Assembly (NCBI RefSeq): GCF_032362555.1
Contig: NC_083531.1
Location: forward strand, 930,001 to 994,000
DNA: 64,000 nt
Direction: 5' to 3'
From: Amyelois transitella
Lineage: Eukaryota > Arthropoda > Insecta > Lepidoptera > Pyralidae
Within the stretch, counting starts at the first letter, position 1. Every line of letters starts with the position of its first letter. The notes beneath the pieces were generated by a model, which was not told the DNA's origin, did no database searches, and saw only the letters and a program-made list of their open reading frames with translations. This document shows positions 18,616 through 31,200 of the stretch, in pieces. The translations under genes and the position numbers were made by a program.

Positions 18616-20048
18616 ATGCGTAAATTCGTTTTTTGTAAGTATTTGAAGTATAGTCTCTTAGACTTTGATGGAATTTTTTAATAAAAATATCTAGGCGAAC
18701 CTTATGAAGGTACCTTGGTCGAATTGTAGTCAGGTCAAGAACCCTAAAGGAACGAGAATGCATAAAAATATTGTACCTACTTTAAAAACCATGCAAGTTA
18801 TATCATAGCTTGAAAATTTTGGTAAAGCTTTATAAAATGGCTGTCTGCATGACTCTTTTGTCTTGGAAATTTGAGTTCTTTGTGTTATTATTTCATAAGC
18901 GGTTACTTCGAAATCCACAAAAACAAAATCAAGTGTTCCTTTTTTACTCTTTCGAAAACCATTTGACGAAAATAAGATACTTAAAATGTTCTTTCTAAAA
19001 TTATAACTGAAGTTTAGAAAATGATTCTTAATTTTATACGCCTTCATTTCCAGGTATATTAACAGCTTGCACAATAGCAACTAATGATTCTGTGTTCATT
19101 GGTAACATTTATCATAGGGATGACACTGATGTAGTAAGAAGATCTGGTGACAACAAGAAGACAGAAGGAGCAGAGTACCACCGTTCTAATGAACTAGAGA
19201 GTAACAATACAGATTTAGAAGCACAGAAAGACATAGACATTGACAGCGCCATTGAAAATTCTAAATTAAAGAAAATAAGAAGAAATTTTTGGGATTGGTT
19301 CAATGGCGTCCTGGACATAGGAAAAACAGAAACTAGGAAATTCATAAAAAAGTCGAATAGTAACGAAATTTTTAAGAAAGTCGCTGAATTTGTTAGTAAT
19401 GAAGAAAAAGAAGTACGGCATCCCTTAGGAAATGGCCGTCGTCAAGGCTGGCCACAACACCTCTACAATAATTTTGTTTTGCCAAAACTTGTGGAAACTA
19501 ATAAACACGATGAAAGCAGACACGACAATTTCACTGATGTATTAATTAAGCTAACACAAGCTGTGAACGATTTAAATAAAAATTTGAAAACACAGAACGA
19601 CAATGCATTTTTAGTTTGGAATGTTCCGAAAGAGAACTTAAAAAAATTAAGACTCAAACGTGAAACAATTGCCAGCAATTTTCAAAATAGGAACATAACA
19701 GATATTGCAAGCAGCTCAAGTGATTTGAAACACAAATTGATTGATTATTTCAAAGAAACTTTGGATGATATGAAGAAGAAAATAGCGAGTCTAGCTTCAG
19801 TCAAAGATGAATATTATCATGATAGCGCTTTTAAAATTGGTTATTTGATGGCCACGGTAGATATTTTGGAAACTAATATAACGCGGTTGAGGAAAGAAAT
19901 GGACGAAAAGGAAGGACAGTGGGATGATCCTCAGATTGCTGTAATGTTTGACACACTAAAAGAGCATAATAAAATTATTTTAGAATTGTTAAAATCCTTA
20001 AGATTCTACATTGAAAAAAGCAAAGACTCTAATGATTTAATCCCATAA
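18616..20048 (+). CDS. Unrecognised secreted protein, paralogue 3 of 3
   Basis: Two exons: 18616-18634 (19 nt, donor GTAAGT) and 19054-20048 (acceptor TTTCCAG); 337 aa. Joined, the N-terminus is MRKFVFCILTACTIATNDS, a signal peptide with the phase-1 intron in Cys7. Blocks in order: RRNFWDWF at 82-89, a helical segment ending AFLVWNVPKE (about 166-181), RLKR at 206-209, and a C-terminal block about 230-330 with FKIGY at 266-270. The neighbour at 14009 has the same order: RRFLSWF, AYFVMELPVP, RVKR at 203-206, FKVGY. Several N-glycosylation motifs (NFT, NIT). The long exon alone has no in-frame ATG near its beginning, which supports the spliced start. It is transcribed on the opposite strand to its two sisters. 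Function unknown. Confidence 0.85.
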
Positions 20049-20164
20049 AACCTGCTGATAGCACTATACCATTTTGTCTTAAAGTCATTCCTACCTAAAA
20101 TCTAAGCCTTAGCTGATTTGGTGACATTAGGTATATCCTAAAGAGAATTCACTAAGAATTTCGT

Positions 20165-20400
20165 TTCGTTTTTTTACTATTTTTCTACGTCACAACCCAA
20201 CTGTCAATTATAGCGAAGAATATGACGCGCTAAGCCAATAGCAGCCAAGAATCAAAATCGCGCAAACAAAGTTTTCATATATTGGAGCATAAATAATAAC
20301 ACCTAGCCTGGCGGAAGATCTTCCCTTTGGTGGCGGTCGAGCCGAATCATCGCTCCCGCTACATTGGTGACCCCAAAGTGATTGGAAGCAACCTTCTTCA
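20165..20400 (+). mobile_element. Possible LTR-retrotransposon leader fragment
   Basis: Contains CTACATTGGTGACCCCAAAG. This resembles the LTR-end/leader junction of insect Ty3-like elements (ATTGGTGACCCCGACGTG). No gag or pol frame follows. Weak assignment. Confidence 0.3.
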
Positions 20401-20869
20401 GCATCAACTCCAATCCTCACCATCATCACGATTATTGACAATTGGTGTGTGACCTTAGTCATGTCGTCATAGTATTCCCCCCTAAGACCGGTGGTCTAAA
20501 ATATTGATCTTGCTGTGCAATCTGTGAAGATGAAGATTTCAGTAGCTTACAAGTGCCAGTTGTCTCCCAGTGAGTCGGGAGTTGCTCCAAGTCTTAGTGA
20601 GTCAGGAGTGAATTCTTTTTCTCCTTTGTTGTAATATTCAAAAAAGTGTCTCAGTCATTTTTTTTATCAAATACATTAAAAAATAAATTTCTGAACATTG
20701 AATATGTTTATTTACACAAAACAATATTAGGCGACGAAGAAACAGCAGTAGAGTAAGAATTTGTAAAAAAAATCTGTCTGTCTGAGAACAATAGCTTTTT
20801 TTTGCATGCAGTACCTACCGCCTTGTGTGAGTTAAGAGTCTTAACTTAAGACGGCAAGTGAGACAGGTC

Positions 20870-20960
20870 ATGATGTCGGCCGCATGATTTTCCCGGGAAA
20901 GAGATGCAGTGGTTCTATTATTTTTAGTATTGGTGCCGGGAACCACACGGCATGTTCATA
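20870..20960 (-). repeat. R1 SINE-like repeat, head fragment
   Basis: Ends TGGTGCCGGGAACCACACGGCA on the plus strand, the R1 head; the rest is lost. Confidence 0.6.
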
Positions 20961-21159
20961 ACAGTGATATGAAATAAAATAATGAGAAAGCTAAAACATT
21001 TTATTTTATTTTCAGTCTATTTAAACCTCAGATTTTTAAACATCAAAAATTCAATTAACACTAACTATATAAGTAAAGTAACTTATTTAAATAAGTATCT
21101 AGGTATATAAATCACTGGGAAGTAAGCTATTTACATACATAATGATGGGTAGGTACTTA

Positions 21160-21325
21160 GGATCCGTACTAATATTATAAATGTAAAAGTGTATGTATTT
21201 GTTAGTCCGTCTTTCACGTCAAAACCATTGGTCTCCATGAAATTTTGCGAATATATAGTGCGGAGGGCGAAGAAGGACATAGGGTTTATTCTCGCGGGCG
21301 GATCCGTGGGCGAAAGCTAGTATAA
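21160..21325 (+). mobile_element. R4-related short repeat
   Basis: Starts GTACTAATATTATAAATG and ends GGGCGAAAGCTAGTAT, the ends of this common lepidopteran element class. Confidence 0.55.
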
Positions 21326-21329
21326 CTAA

Positions 21330-22225
21330 ACATGTACAACTATAATGAAATCAAGCGCCAATCAAAAGTTTCTAGATAAAATGCGCTGGCCCTAGCATAG
21401 AATCGGAACAGAACGGCATTGCCTTTTGGCGCTCTTGTATGATTGTAAAAAAAACAATCAATTCGAAAGGTCCTTGAAATTTCTGGTATCCCCAGGAATA
21501 AAAAATGTACCTAAATGAATATGCAACAAAATAAAATATATTTTATCTTATACATTACGACAATAAACTTAATAAATGCATTTTTTGAGCATTTATGAAC
21601 AAGAATTTTATACAAAGGGAAAATTAAGCCTACATAGCATTTTGTACTTTTATTTTAAGTACAAATGTGAAATATCTTCAATATGAACTTATATAGTAAT
21701 TTACAACAGGTTAATTTAAAAACAACTACCTACCTTTTTGTTTAAGTAACAACAAAATACATCAACGGTATAATTTTTCTCTTAAAAAAACTTTAAAGGC
21801 CTTAAAGAGCATAGAAATGTTGTTAATGATTTTATATATTTCTATACCCTTTACTGTGATACTATGTGCAATAACAGTCTAAGATAAAAATTACCCACCA
21901 AACGATTTGCTCACAACGCGATGTTGTGTAAAATAGATATCCATAATACCTATTTGTTATAAAATATAGTCAAGTCGAGTTACTAAAGTGTAAGTTGTAC
22001 CGTATAAATTTATATTTATTTATTTATGTGATCATTATATGAGTTAAATTTAACGGCTCTGTGAATATGCCTGCTCTTTTATAATTTATATATTTTTTTA
22101 GGGTAGATATAAAACGCTACAGCTATGTATATATTCACCTTCTACTAAGTACAAACTATACTCGCGTGTTTTTGTGATGTCAAATGGAACGACGCATGAT
22201 GGGCAATGTGTCAAAACCTGAGTCC
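21330..22225. other. Spacer, nothing recognised
   Basis: AT-rich stretch beyond the 3' end of the membrane-protein gene. No repeat family or exon was recognised. Confidence 0.4.
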
Positions 22226-22230
22226 CGTAT

Positions 22231-22236
22231 TTTATT
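22231..22236 (-). terminator. Poly(A) signal of the membrane-protein gene
   Basis: AATAAA on the minus strand, 36 bp beyond the stop codon at 22272. Confidence 0.5.
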
Positions 22237-22271
22237 TAAAGAAATTATCAGCCATTTTTTTTTTTTAATTA

Positions 22272-25200
22272 TCACCGCGTTCTAGCTTGGGATTTCCTCA
22301 GCGGTTGCATTATTGTCTCCAGCACTACAGCCGCGGCATTCGCTTTGCTGCATCTAAAACATATTGTCAAATAAAATGCGTTATAATGAGCGATATAATT
22401 ATTTTCTGCGGTTTTAAGTTGATAGATAAGTTATACAAATTTTGGACCTAAAAAAATTTACGGTGTCCAAAAAAAAAAAAAGTGTGAACGAGTTGACTGC
22501 ATAACCATTTCATGCCATCGATTGTATGATGTTACAATTTAGAACGACTACCGTAGAAAAAGATAATTAATTTGCCAAAACACGTCATCATACATTCAAA
22601 TGCATTGGTTGTTTAAAAAATACATCATAGGTACATCATGTTTTACCATTTTTGGTGTGCAAAAAGCTTATGACTGAGCTGCTGTTTTTCAGCAGGTGGG
22701 TTCTTTTATTGTGTTTATTTTTTAATTATTTTTTTATAAGCCACTACATATTATATCACATACCTACTTACAATTAAACTTTAAGTCTCGACACGAGTCT
22801 TTGTTTGTTTTTGTTTTTACTAGCGCAGTTTGACCTGCACTAGCACCTAGGTCATGTGTGTATGAAATTGTAAATTATTCTGTGTAGCAAACTCAAACAA
22901 ATGAATTATCTATCTATCTGTCTATGTTATAGGTACAAATATTGTTTACCTGGGGAACATATCGTTGCACTTGAGTTCAGTCCAGCCCGAGAACGCCTCG
23001 TACAACATGGTGTCGAGAGCTCTGTCCGCCGGCAGCTCGCCCGTCAGCATCCTCAGTGCTAGCCTGCCAATTACGAAAGAAATATATTATTTTGAAGGTA
23101 TGCTATAACAGAATCATGCTTTCTTTTAGACGGCTTCTCAGTGCTAGCCTGCCAATTACGAGAGAAATATATTAGTTTGAAGGTATGCTATAACAGAATC
23201 ACGCTTTCTTTTAGACGGCTTCTCAGTGCTAGCCTGCCAATTACGAGAGAAATATATTATTTTGAAGGTATGCTATAACAGAATCATGCTTTCTTTTAGA
23301 CGGCCTTGTTAGGCGCTGTTGTTGGATTTATCGCCTCTGAACCAAAAGGTCCCGGGTTCGATTCTCGGTTAGGTCATGATAAATAAGAACATTTTGCGAT
23401 GAGCCTGGGTCTTGTCCCGGATGTCTATCTATTTAAGTTCTTATTTTAAAATATAGTATCGATGAGTAAGTAGCACGTAATAGATGTAATTTTTATTTTG
23501 GTTGACTGAAAGAAATCCCAAAATTGGGATAAGTCCGCCATTGTACATATTCTTCTATAATCCAATGACTGTACTATTTTTGTTACATATCTTTTTATGT
23601 GCAATAAAGAGTTTAAAAAACAAACAAAACAAAAAAAAAGCACATACATATACATACATACATATGGTCACGTCTATATCCCTTGCGGGATAGACAGAGC
23701 CAACAGTCTTTTAAAGACTGAAAGGCTACGTTCAGCTATTTGGCTTTAAGATAAAATTGAGATTCAAATAGTGACAGGTTGCTAGCCCATCGCCTAGAAA
23801 AGAATCCCATGTTTGTAAGTCTATCCTTTCGCCGCCTTTTACGACATCCATGGGAAAGAGATGGAGTGGTCCTATTCTTTTTTTTGTATTGGTGCCGGGA
23901 ACCACACGGCACATAAAAAAACACGTACCCGTTAATACGAGCCATAGTAGCGTACGGCGGATGGAGTTTGCTGCTGGCAACCAAATTCCTGCAGTACAGC
24001 AGCCACACGCAGTCCAGCTCGGTGTAACCTGCAAAAATCGGGGTGAGGATGAAGGTTCGACGGCCTCTGTGGCGCAGCGGTAGTGCGCTTGTCTGTGTCA
24101 CCGGAGGTCCCGGGTTCGAATCCCGGCCAGGGCATGATGAGAAACGAACTTTCTCTGATTGGCCTGGGTCTTGGATGTTTATCTATATACGTATTTATTA
24201 TAAAATATAGTATCGTTGAGTTAGTATCTCGTAACACAAGTTTCGAACTTACATCGAGACTAACTCAATCTGTGTAATTTGTCCCGTATATATTTATTAT
24301 ATTTAAGGTTAGCCGTGTGGTTTCTGTCACCGTTTGAATTGAACCGCTGCTGCATATCTTTCTATGTCTATATGCGAACTAAAGGTTAGTAGGGTTTTAA
24401 CTGTGAATTCCTCGTGTAGACGACGGGCTAGCAACCTATCGCTATTTAAATCTTAATTCCATCATAAATCGTGATTGATTGAACTTGGCCTATCGGTCTT
24501 TTCGAGACTGTTGACTGTGTATGACAGGTTGCTAGTGTGAATGGGTCTTTACTCAAAAGGGACATATTTAATTTATATCCACAATTTTTGTTTAACAACG
24601 GTGACTATTTCCACTCCACCAACAAACATACATATAATGACTTATACGATACACTTCTTTCGCTTTATCCATATACTCATAACTCAGGAGTTTTGTCACG
24701 ATTGTTCCTGACCTGCCTTTTGTCAGAACGCCCCCGATTCCACTAAGAGGGGCCTAAAACGCTTATCGGACAGTAGCTGCATCTAAGAAACTGATAAAGC
24801 TCTGGGTATCGGTTTGATAAAAAGCGTTAAATGTTTATCAAATTGTGTTACCTGGTGTGCCGTGTGGTTCCCGGCACCAATACAAAAAAATAATAGGTCC
24901 ACTCCATCTCTTTCCCATGGATGTCGTAAAAGGCGACTAAGGGATAGGCTTATAAAATTGCGATCCTTTTTTTAGGCGATGGGCTAGCAACCTGTCACTA
25001 TTTGAATCTAAATTAAATCATTAAGCCAAATAGCTGAGCGTGGCCATTCCGTCTTTTCAGGACTGTTGGCTCTGTCTACCCCGCAAGGGATATGGACGTG
25101 ACCATATGTATGTATGTATGTTACCTGGTCGTTTGGAATCTTTCAGCGAGGATTGCAGATGCTGTAACGCCTGAGCGTTGCCATCAACGTTCCGGGAGAG

Positions 25201-28200
25201 GCTCGTCTGCTCTCGTGATTGGAGGTGGTTCAAGACGTTTCTGCAAAATATTCAAGGACGAATTTTAATTTCTAACATACATACATACATACATATGGTC
25301 ACGTCTATGTCCCTTGCGGGGTAGACAGAGCCAACAGTCTTGAAAAGACTGAATGGCCACGTTCAGCTATTTGGCTTAATGATAGAATTGAGATTCAAAT
25401 AGTGACAGTCTGCTAGCCCATCGCCTAAAAAAGAATCCCAAGTTTGTAAGCCTATCCCTTAGTCGCCTTTTACGACATCCATGGGAAAGAGATGGAGTGG
25501 TCCTATTCTTTTTTCATCTCCATCATTTTCCCATGGATGTCGTAAAAGGCGACTAAGGGATATGCTTTTAGGCGATGGGCTAGCAACCTATCTCCATTCT
25601 TTCTTTAAGCCCAATAGCTGAACGTGGCCTATCATTCTTCAAGGCAGTTGGCTCTGTCTATGTATATGAAAGGAGAGTGTGAGTCATGAAATCACTTACT
25701 TGGTGTTCTTATAAGCTCTTCCGAGGTGTATAGCGGCTCTTGCAGTGCTCATGCCGATCTCCAAGAAGTTCTCCAAAATTGTTTTGCCGATGTTAAAGTC
25801 GTCAAAGTCTTGCTGCCGGAGGTTCTGGCGTTTCCTGAAAGACAACACATATATATTCACGTCTATATCCCTTACGGGGTAGACAGAGCCAACAGTCTTG
25901 TAAAGACTTGCCACGTTCAGCTATTTGGCTGAATGATAGAATTGAGATTCAAATAGAGATAGTTGCTAGCCCATCGCTTAAAAAAGAATTCCAAGTTTGT
26001 AAGCCTATCCCTTAGTCGCCTTTTACGACATCCATGGGAAAGAGATGGAGTGGTCCCATTCTTTTTTGTATTGGTGCCGGGAACCACACGTCTACTTACA
26101 TACATTCATATAATCACGTCTATATCCCTTGCGGGGTAAACAGAGCCAACAGTCTTGATAAGACTGATAGGCCACGTTCAGCTGTTTGGCTTATTGATAG
26201 AATTAAGAATGAAATAGTGCCAAGTTGCTAGCCCATCGCCTAAAAGAGGAATCCCAAATTATAAGCCTATCCCTAATTTTACAACAATGTTGCCCGGTAG
26301 GTATACTGATTTTTACATTAATTTTTGATTTAAAATTTTGATTTTGATTGTGATGTTACACTTACGTGAACGTACTGCCGCTGTCGTGGTGATAATTCGC
26401 TAATTCATTCTCCACGGCTTCCACCTTAGTGGGATCCATGAAGAGGGCGTTGAACGCGAAAATATCGGGGTCCTTCAGCATTTTAATTCGTGTTGCTTCC
26501 TAAAATTATGATATTCTGTGTATTAAAATTACATTAAAGGTTCAGAATCTTAGAATCTGTCTTTCTCCTATTTCCACTTTAGTTAAAATCATTAACACAA
26601 ACTAGGCAACTTCTAGGCACACTCCCGCATGTTGATGCTATGCAGGGACTGTACAATTTATAAATTAAATTTTAGTTTGTAGTCATCTTTTTTCTTTCTT
26701 TTTATAAGTACATAGTTTTAGCTTTAAATAGATTAGTTTGTAAGTATCTTTTTTCTTTCTTTTTATAAGTAGTTTTTGCTTTAGTTTTAATTTGATTTAA
26801 TTATAGTTGTATTAAAATATTATTTATTCTATATAATAAAATTATTTTTACGTCTAAAAATAAAAAAAAATTAACACAAATAAAATTACTCGTGAATTTC
26901 TATGTTCACAATAGAATAAATAACTAAAATAATATTCGGTTGAACATTCACCCAGAGCCGGATTAACCTTAAGGCAGAGTAGGCAACTGCCTAGGGGCCC
27001 AGCATCGACAGGGGCCCCGCCCACTGCACTGCATTCCGAAAATATTTTTTTTTGAATTGAACGAAAATGATAATTAACAAAACTTTTCTTTCTTTTTCAA
27101 CACCTGTAACACTTTATACATACAGAACCATCTAGTATCTAATATAAGAACTAATATAATCCTTCGAATCGCAACTAACTGGACTTCATGTACGTTGGGG
27201 GAATCCCCGATTTGTTGGGTGCGTTCTGTAAGCTTCCGTAGCGTGGTAATAATTTGTAGTGTAATAGTTCCGAAACTTTCAAAATACCTATAACCTACGT
27301 ATCTTTAATTACAATATGTGATATGAGTTCTGCGATTGCAAGGTAAATTTTAAAAAGTTTATGTGTTCTCCGTATTTGAAGACTTACGATTTTCACATAC
27401 ACAAAACCAAAAGTATTTAAAACAAAAGTGTTCCCGCTATTTCGGCATTCATAGAAAGGATTATGAATTCTAAATGGTGTGAAGAAAGAAACAGAGCACA
27501 TATATCTTTTATACCTACTAAAAATGAGCTTTTGATTTATAGTTATTTAAAAATTTACTGCGATAAACCTTCTGCCAGTTTTATTGGAGAGAAAAAATTG
27601 TTAAAAAGTGCAAAAAAAATATAGTTTTTGGCCAGTAAAAAATAAAAAATAAATTAGTAAAATGTAACTTAGGTAATTTTTTATTGTTCCCTACTAAAAT
27701 ACTATATTTATGTGCAAGGTACTATATTTTTAAAAGCTTTTCTTAAAAAATACTATATTTTGACACTAAAATGTTGGCAACCCTAGTAAAAGGCAAAAAA
27801 AAATACATCACATGATTATCAGTCAGAATAGGTAAAGAAAAGGGGCCCGAAAATGGTAGTGCCTACAGGCCCATGACAGGGTTAATCCGGCTCTGCATTC
27901 ACCTGGTTCTCCCACGCCATTAGCTGAATGTTATGCAGCAGCATCACATCTAGAGACAGAATCCCGAACGAGAGCAAATCCGTGCTATTCGTCGATATTA
28001 TCTTCCTAGAACTGTTCTGCATAGTGTAATTATCTCCAAAGTAAATGTCTCTCAATTTCGTCATCACTATAGACACGTTGCCTTCCAATAAACTATCATT
28101 CAACGCTTTCAGAACTTGTCCAAACTGATCGCTGGCCCTTTTAGAATTGTTCTTAACGACGAAATCGGGATCAGAAGTTATCCAATTATGTAGCTCTTGA

Positions 28201-31200
28201 ACTTTTTCAATCAAATAACTAGTCATTGTGTTACTTTGTAAATAGTCATCATATAAGTTCTCGTCGTTGTAATAATCTTCGTAATCGTCGTGTTTGCGTA
28301 ATCCAGCTATGTACCCGTCTGATAGTTTGATATCTTTATGTTTATTAATAAATATATCAGGTAATGTTGGTTTGAAGTCAGGAATAGCGTTGTCTTCGTA
28401 AGGGAGTTTAGGTTGGTCTTTCTTTTCAATCTTCCTTTCTTCATGATCAATGCTCTCATGTAACGGATGGATTTGAGGTTTCGAAGCTAGATTAGGCTTT
28501 CGGTCTCTGTTCGCAATGGCGTTTTTGAAAATCGGTAACTTTTCTAGTATCGGCATTTGGATGTCGTCCTCTGATGGCGGATCTATAGGGTTTTCTGTAG
28601 TTGTGTATTTCGAGTTTTTATTTGAGTAGACCGGCTCCTGAAATTTTAATTATTTATTTTATGTTGTTTTTCTTTAGATGTGGTCTCTGCCTGCCTCTCC
28701 GGGAAAGAGGCGTGATTTATGTTTGTATGTATGTATTACTTTAAGGAAAATTGAAACACAAGCAAAGGTGGCACAAGGTGGGCGCCATAAGTTCATACAT
28801 ACATAAAATCACGCCTCTTTCCCGGAGGGGTAGGCAGAGACTACCACTATCCACTTGCCACGATCTCTGCACACTTCCTTCGCTTCATCCACATTCATAA
28901 CTCTCTTCATGCAAGCTCGGCGGTTTCATTCGGTTCATCCCGCTACATATCCTAAATTTCGAGGGAAATTTTATTTTTAAAGGCAAAATTTTATAACCTA
29001 CAAAAATACAAAACACCGGTACTCACCGGAGAATCGAACAGTTGTTCGGTGTAAGTCTGGCTGGCGCCCCATTTGGTGATGACCACCGTGGCCAGCACCA
29101 GCGCCGCGCACACCGCGAAGCAAGATGCGCTTGCGACGATCCATACTTTCAGAGGGACCTGGGAATCAATGACATATTAATGAAACATTTATTTTTATAC
29201 ATACATATGGTCACGTCTATATCCCTTGCGGGGTAGACAGAGCCAACAGTCTTGAAAAGACTGATAATGGCCACGTTCAGCTATTTGGCTTAATGATAGA
29301 ATTGAGATTCAAATAGTAACAGGTTGCTAGCCAATCGCCTAAAAAAAGATACATAATATTTAAGACCTTGTTGTACTCATATTATGCAAATAAAAGTTTT
29401 GAATTGAATTGAATTGAATCCTAATTTTGTAAGCCTATCCCTTAGTCGCCATTTACGACATCCATGGGAAAGAGATGGAGTGGTCCTATTCTTTTTTCAT
29501 TGGTGCCGGGAACCACACGGCACACGGTTTATTTTTAATCATAAATGTTATACATTTTAATCACGTAGGTACGGGTTAGACAGAGCCAACAGGTGTGAAA
29601 AGGCTGAAATGCCACGTTCAGCTGTATGGATTGTTGTTAGAATTGTGATTCAAAGTATAGTGATAAGTTGTTAGCCCATTTCCCTAAAGATATGTATATC
29701 TCAAGTTCATAAGCGCCTTTCAAGTTTATTTTCAAGTTGTAGACTTCCCAAGACTGGCTCTGTCAATCCCGTAAGGGATAAAGATATGATTATATGTATG
29801 CATGAAATCATTTAGTTGAATGTAATATTAGGTACAGTAAGTACAATTAGTGCTGTGTGGTTCTCGTATCCTTTGAATAGGATAACTCCATTTCTTGCCC
29901 ATGAATGTGGAAAAATCTAAATTGAACCATAGATAATATTATGAAGTAAATTTAGTTACATTTTCCCACATCAATTCAAATATCTTTTTTTTCTACTCTA
30001 GCGGTAACCACAAAGCCCTTTATTGTTTATTAAATACGTACATACATACATACATACATATGATCACGTCTATATCCCTTGCGGGGTAGACAGAGCCAAC
30101 AGTCTTGAAAAGACTGAATGGCCACGTTCAGCTATTTGGCTTAATGATAGAACCGAGATTCAAATAGTGACAGGTTGCTAGCCCATCGCCTAAAAGAGGA
30201 ATCCTAAGTTTATAAGCCTATCCCTTAGTCGCCTTTTACGACATCCATGGGAAAGAGATGGAGTGGTCCTATTCTTTTTTGTAATAGTGCCGGGAACCAC
30301 ACGGCATATTAAATACGTACTTCAGTGAAATTTTACTCTCCATGTAGGTAAGCAATTCTCTAAATGGCAAATTGTGAGGTCGCTTACCTCACATCACTAG
30401 GCCATACACATTATGGTTATTACGTAACACGGAAACAGACAAACTTACACTTTCAAATGTTTAGCCATCCACGACTGACATTTGCTGGCAGCTTTTGCCC
30501 GCGACTTCGCGACGCTAACAGTTGTTTACGAAAGTTTTAAACTTTATATTATTATATAATTTTATTTAATTAACACGCAAATTGCATAGCAACTAGGTAT
30601 ATTCTTATAAAATATATATATATGGGAAACTTGGGATTCTTCTAGAAGGCAATGTGCTAGCATCCTGTCACTATTTGAATCCTAATTCCATCATTTATCT
30701 ATACAGTTGCAAGTGGCGTTTCAGTCTTTTCAAGACTGTCGGCTCTGTCTACCTTGCAAGGGATATAGACGAGACTGTAACTACTAATATACTAAAACTG
30801 AAAAGACTATTTGTTTTTTATTAACTATTTATTTACGAAGCGGATTTTGTTTGAAGTTAAGCACAAAGTTAGATTAGACCTTCATGGAAATGAAAGGCTT
30901 TTATTTCTAGAAATTTCTTCCACGGTATTGAAGCCTCGGTTAAAAGCTAGCAGAGGTATAATTTTGAAGGAACATCTACGTGTTGCCTAACTTATATGCT
31001 ATCACAGGTAACGGTTGCGCAGGCGCATATAACCCGCTATTAGTCTTTCCGCATTACGTATGTCCCGGTGTTACCTCACTGTATCAGGAGTAGGTATACA
31101 TTGCAAGAATGCCAAAAATACAACTAAGTAGAAGAAGTTATCTATTACAATATTAATTTGGATGCCGTAAAAGGCGACTAAAAGATAAGCTTATAAACTT

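Noticed and set aside
20208..20462. An 84-codon minus-strand frame
   Set aside because: Overlaps the possible LTR-retrotransposon leader and has no recognisable domain or splice context.
24058..24130. tRNA gene (A box and perfect B box present)
   Set aside because: The same head is followed by a constant non-tRNA body in at least six copies, and the acceptor stem does not close, so it is the head of a SINE.
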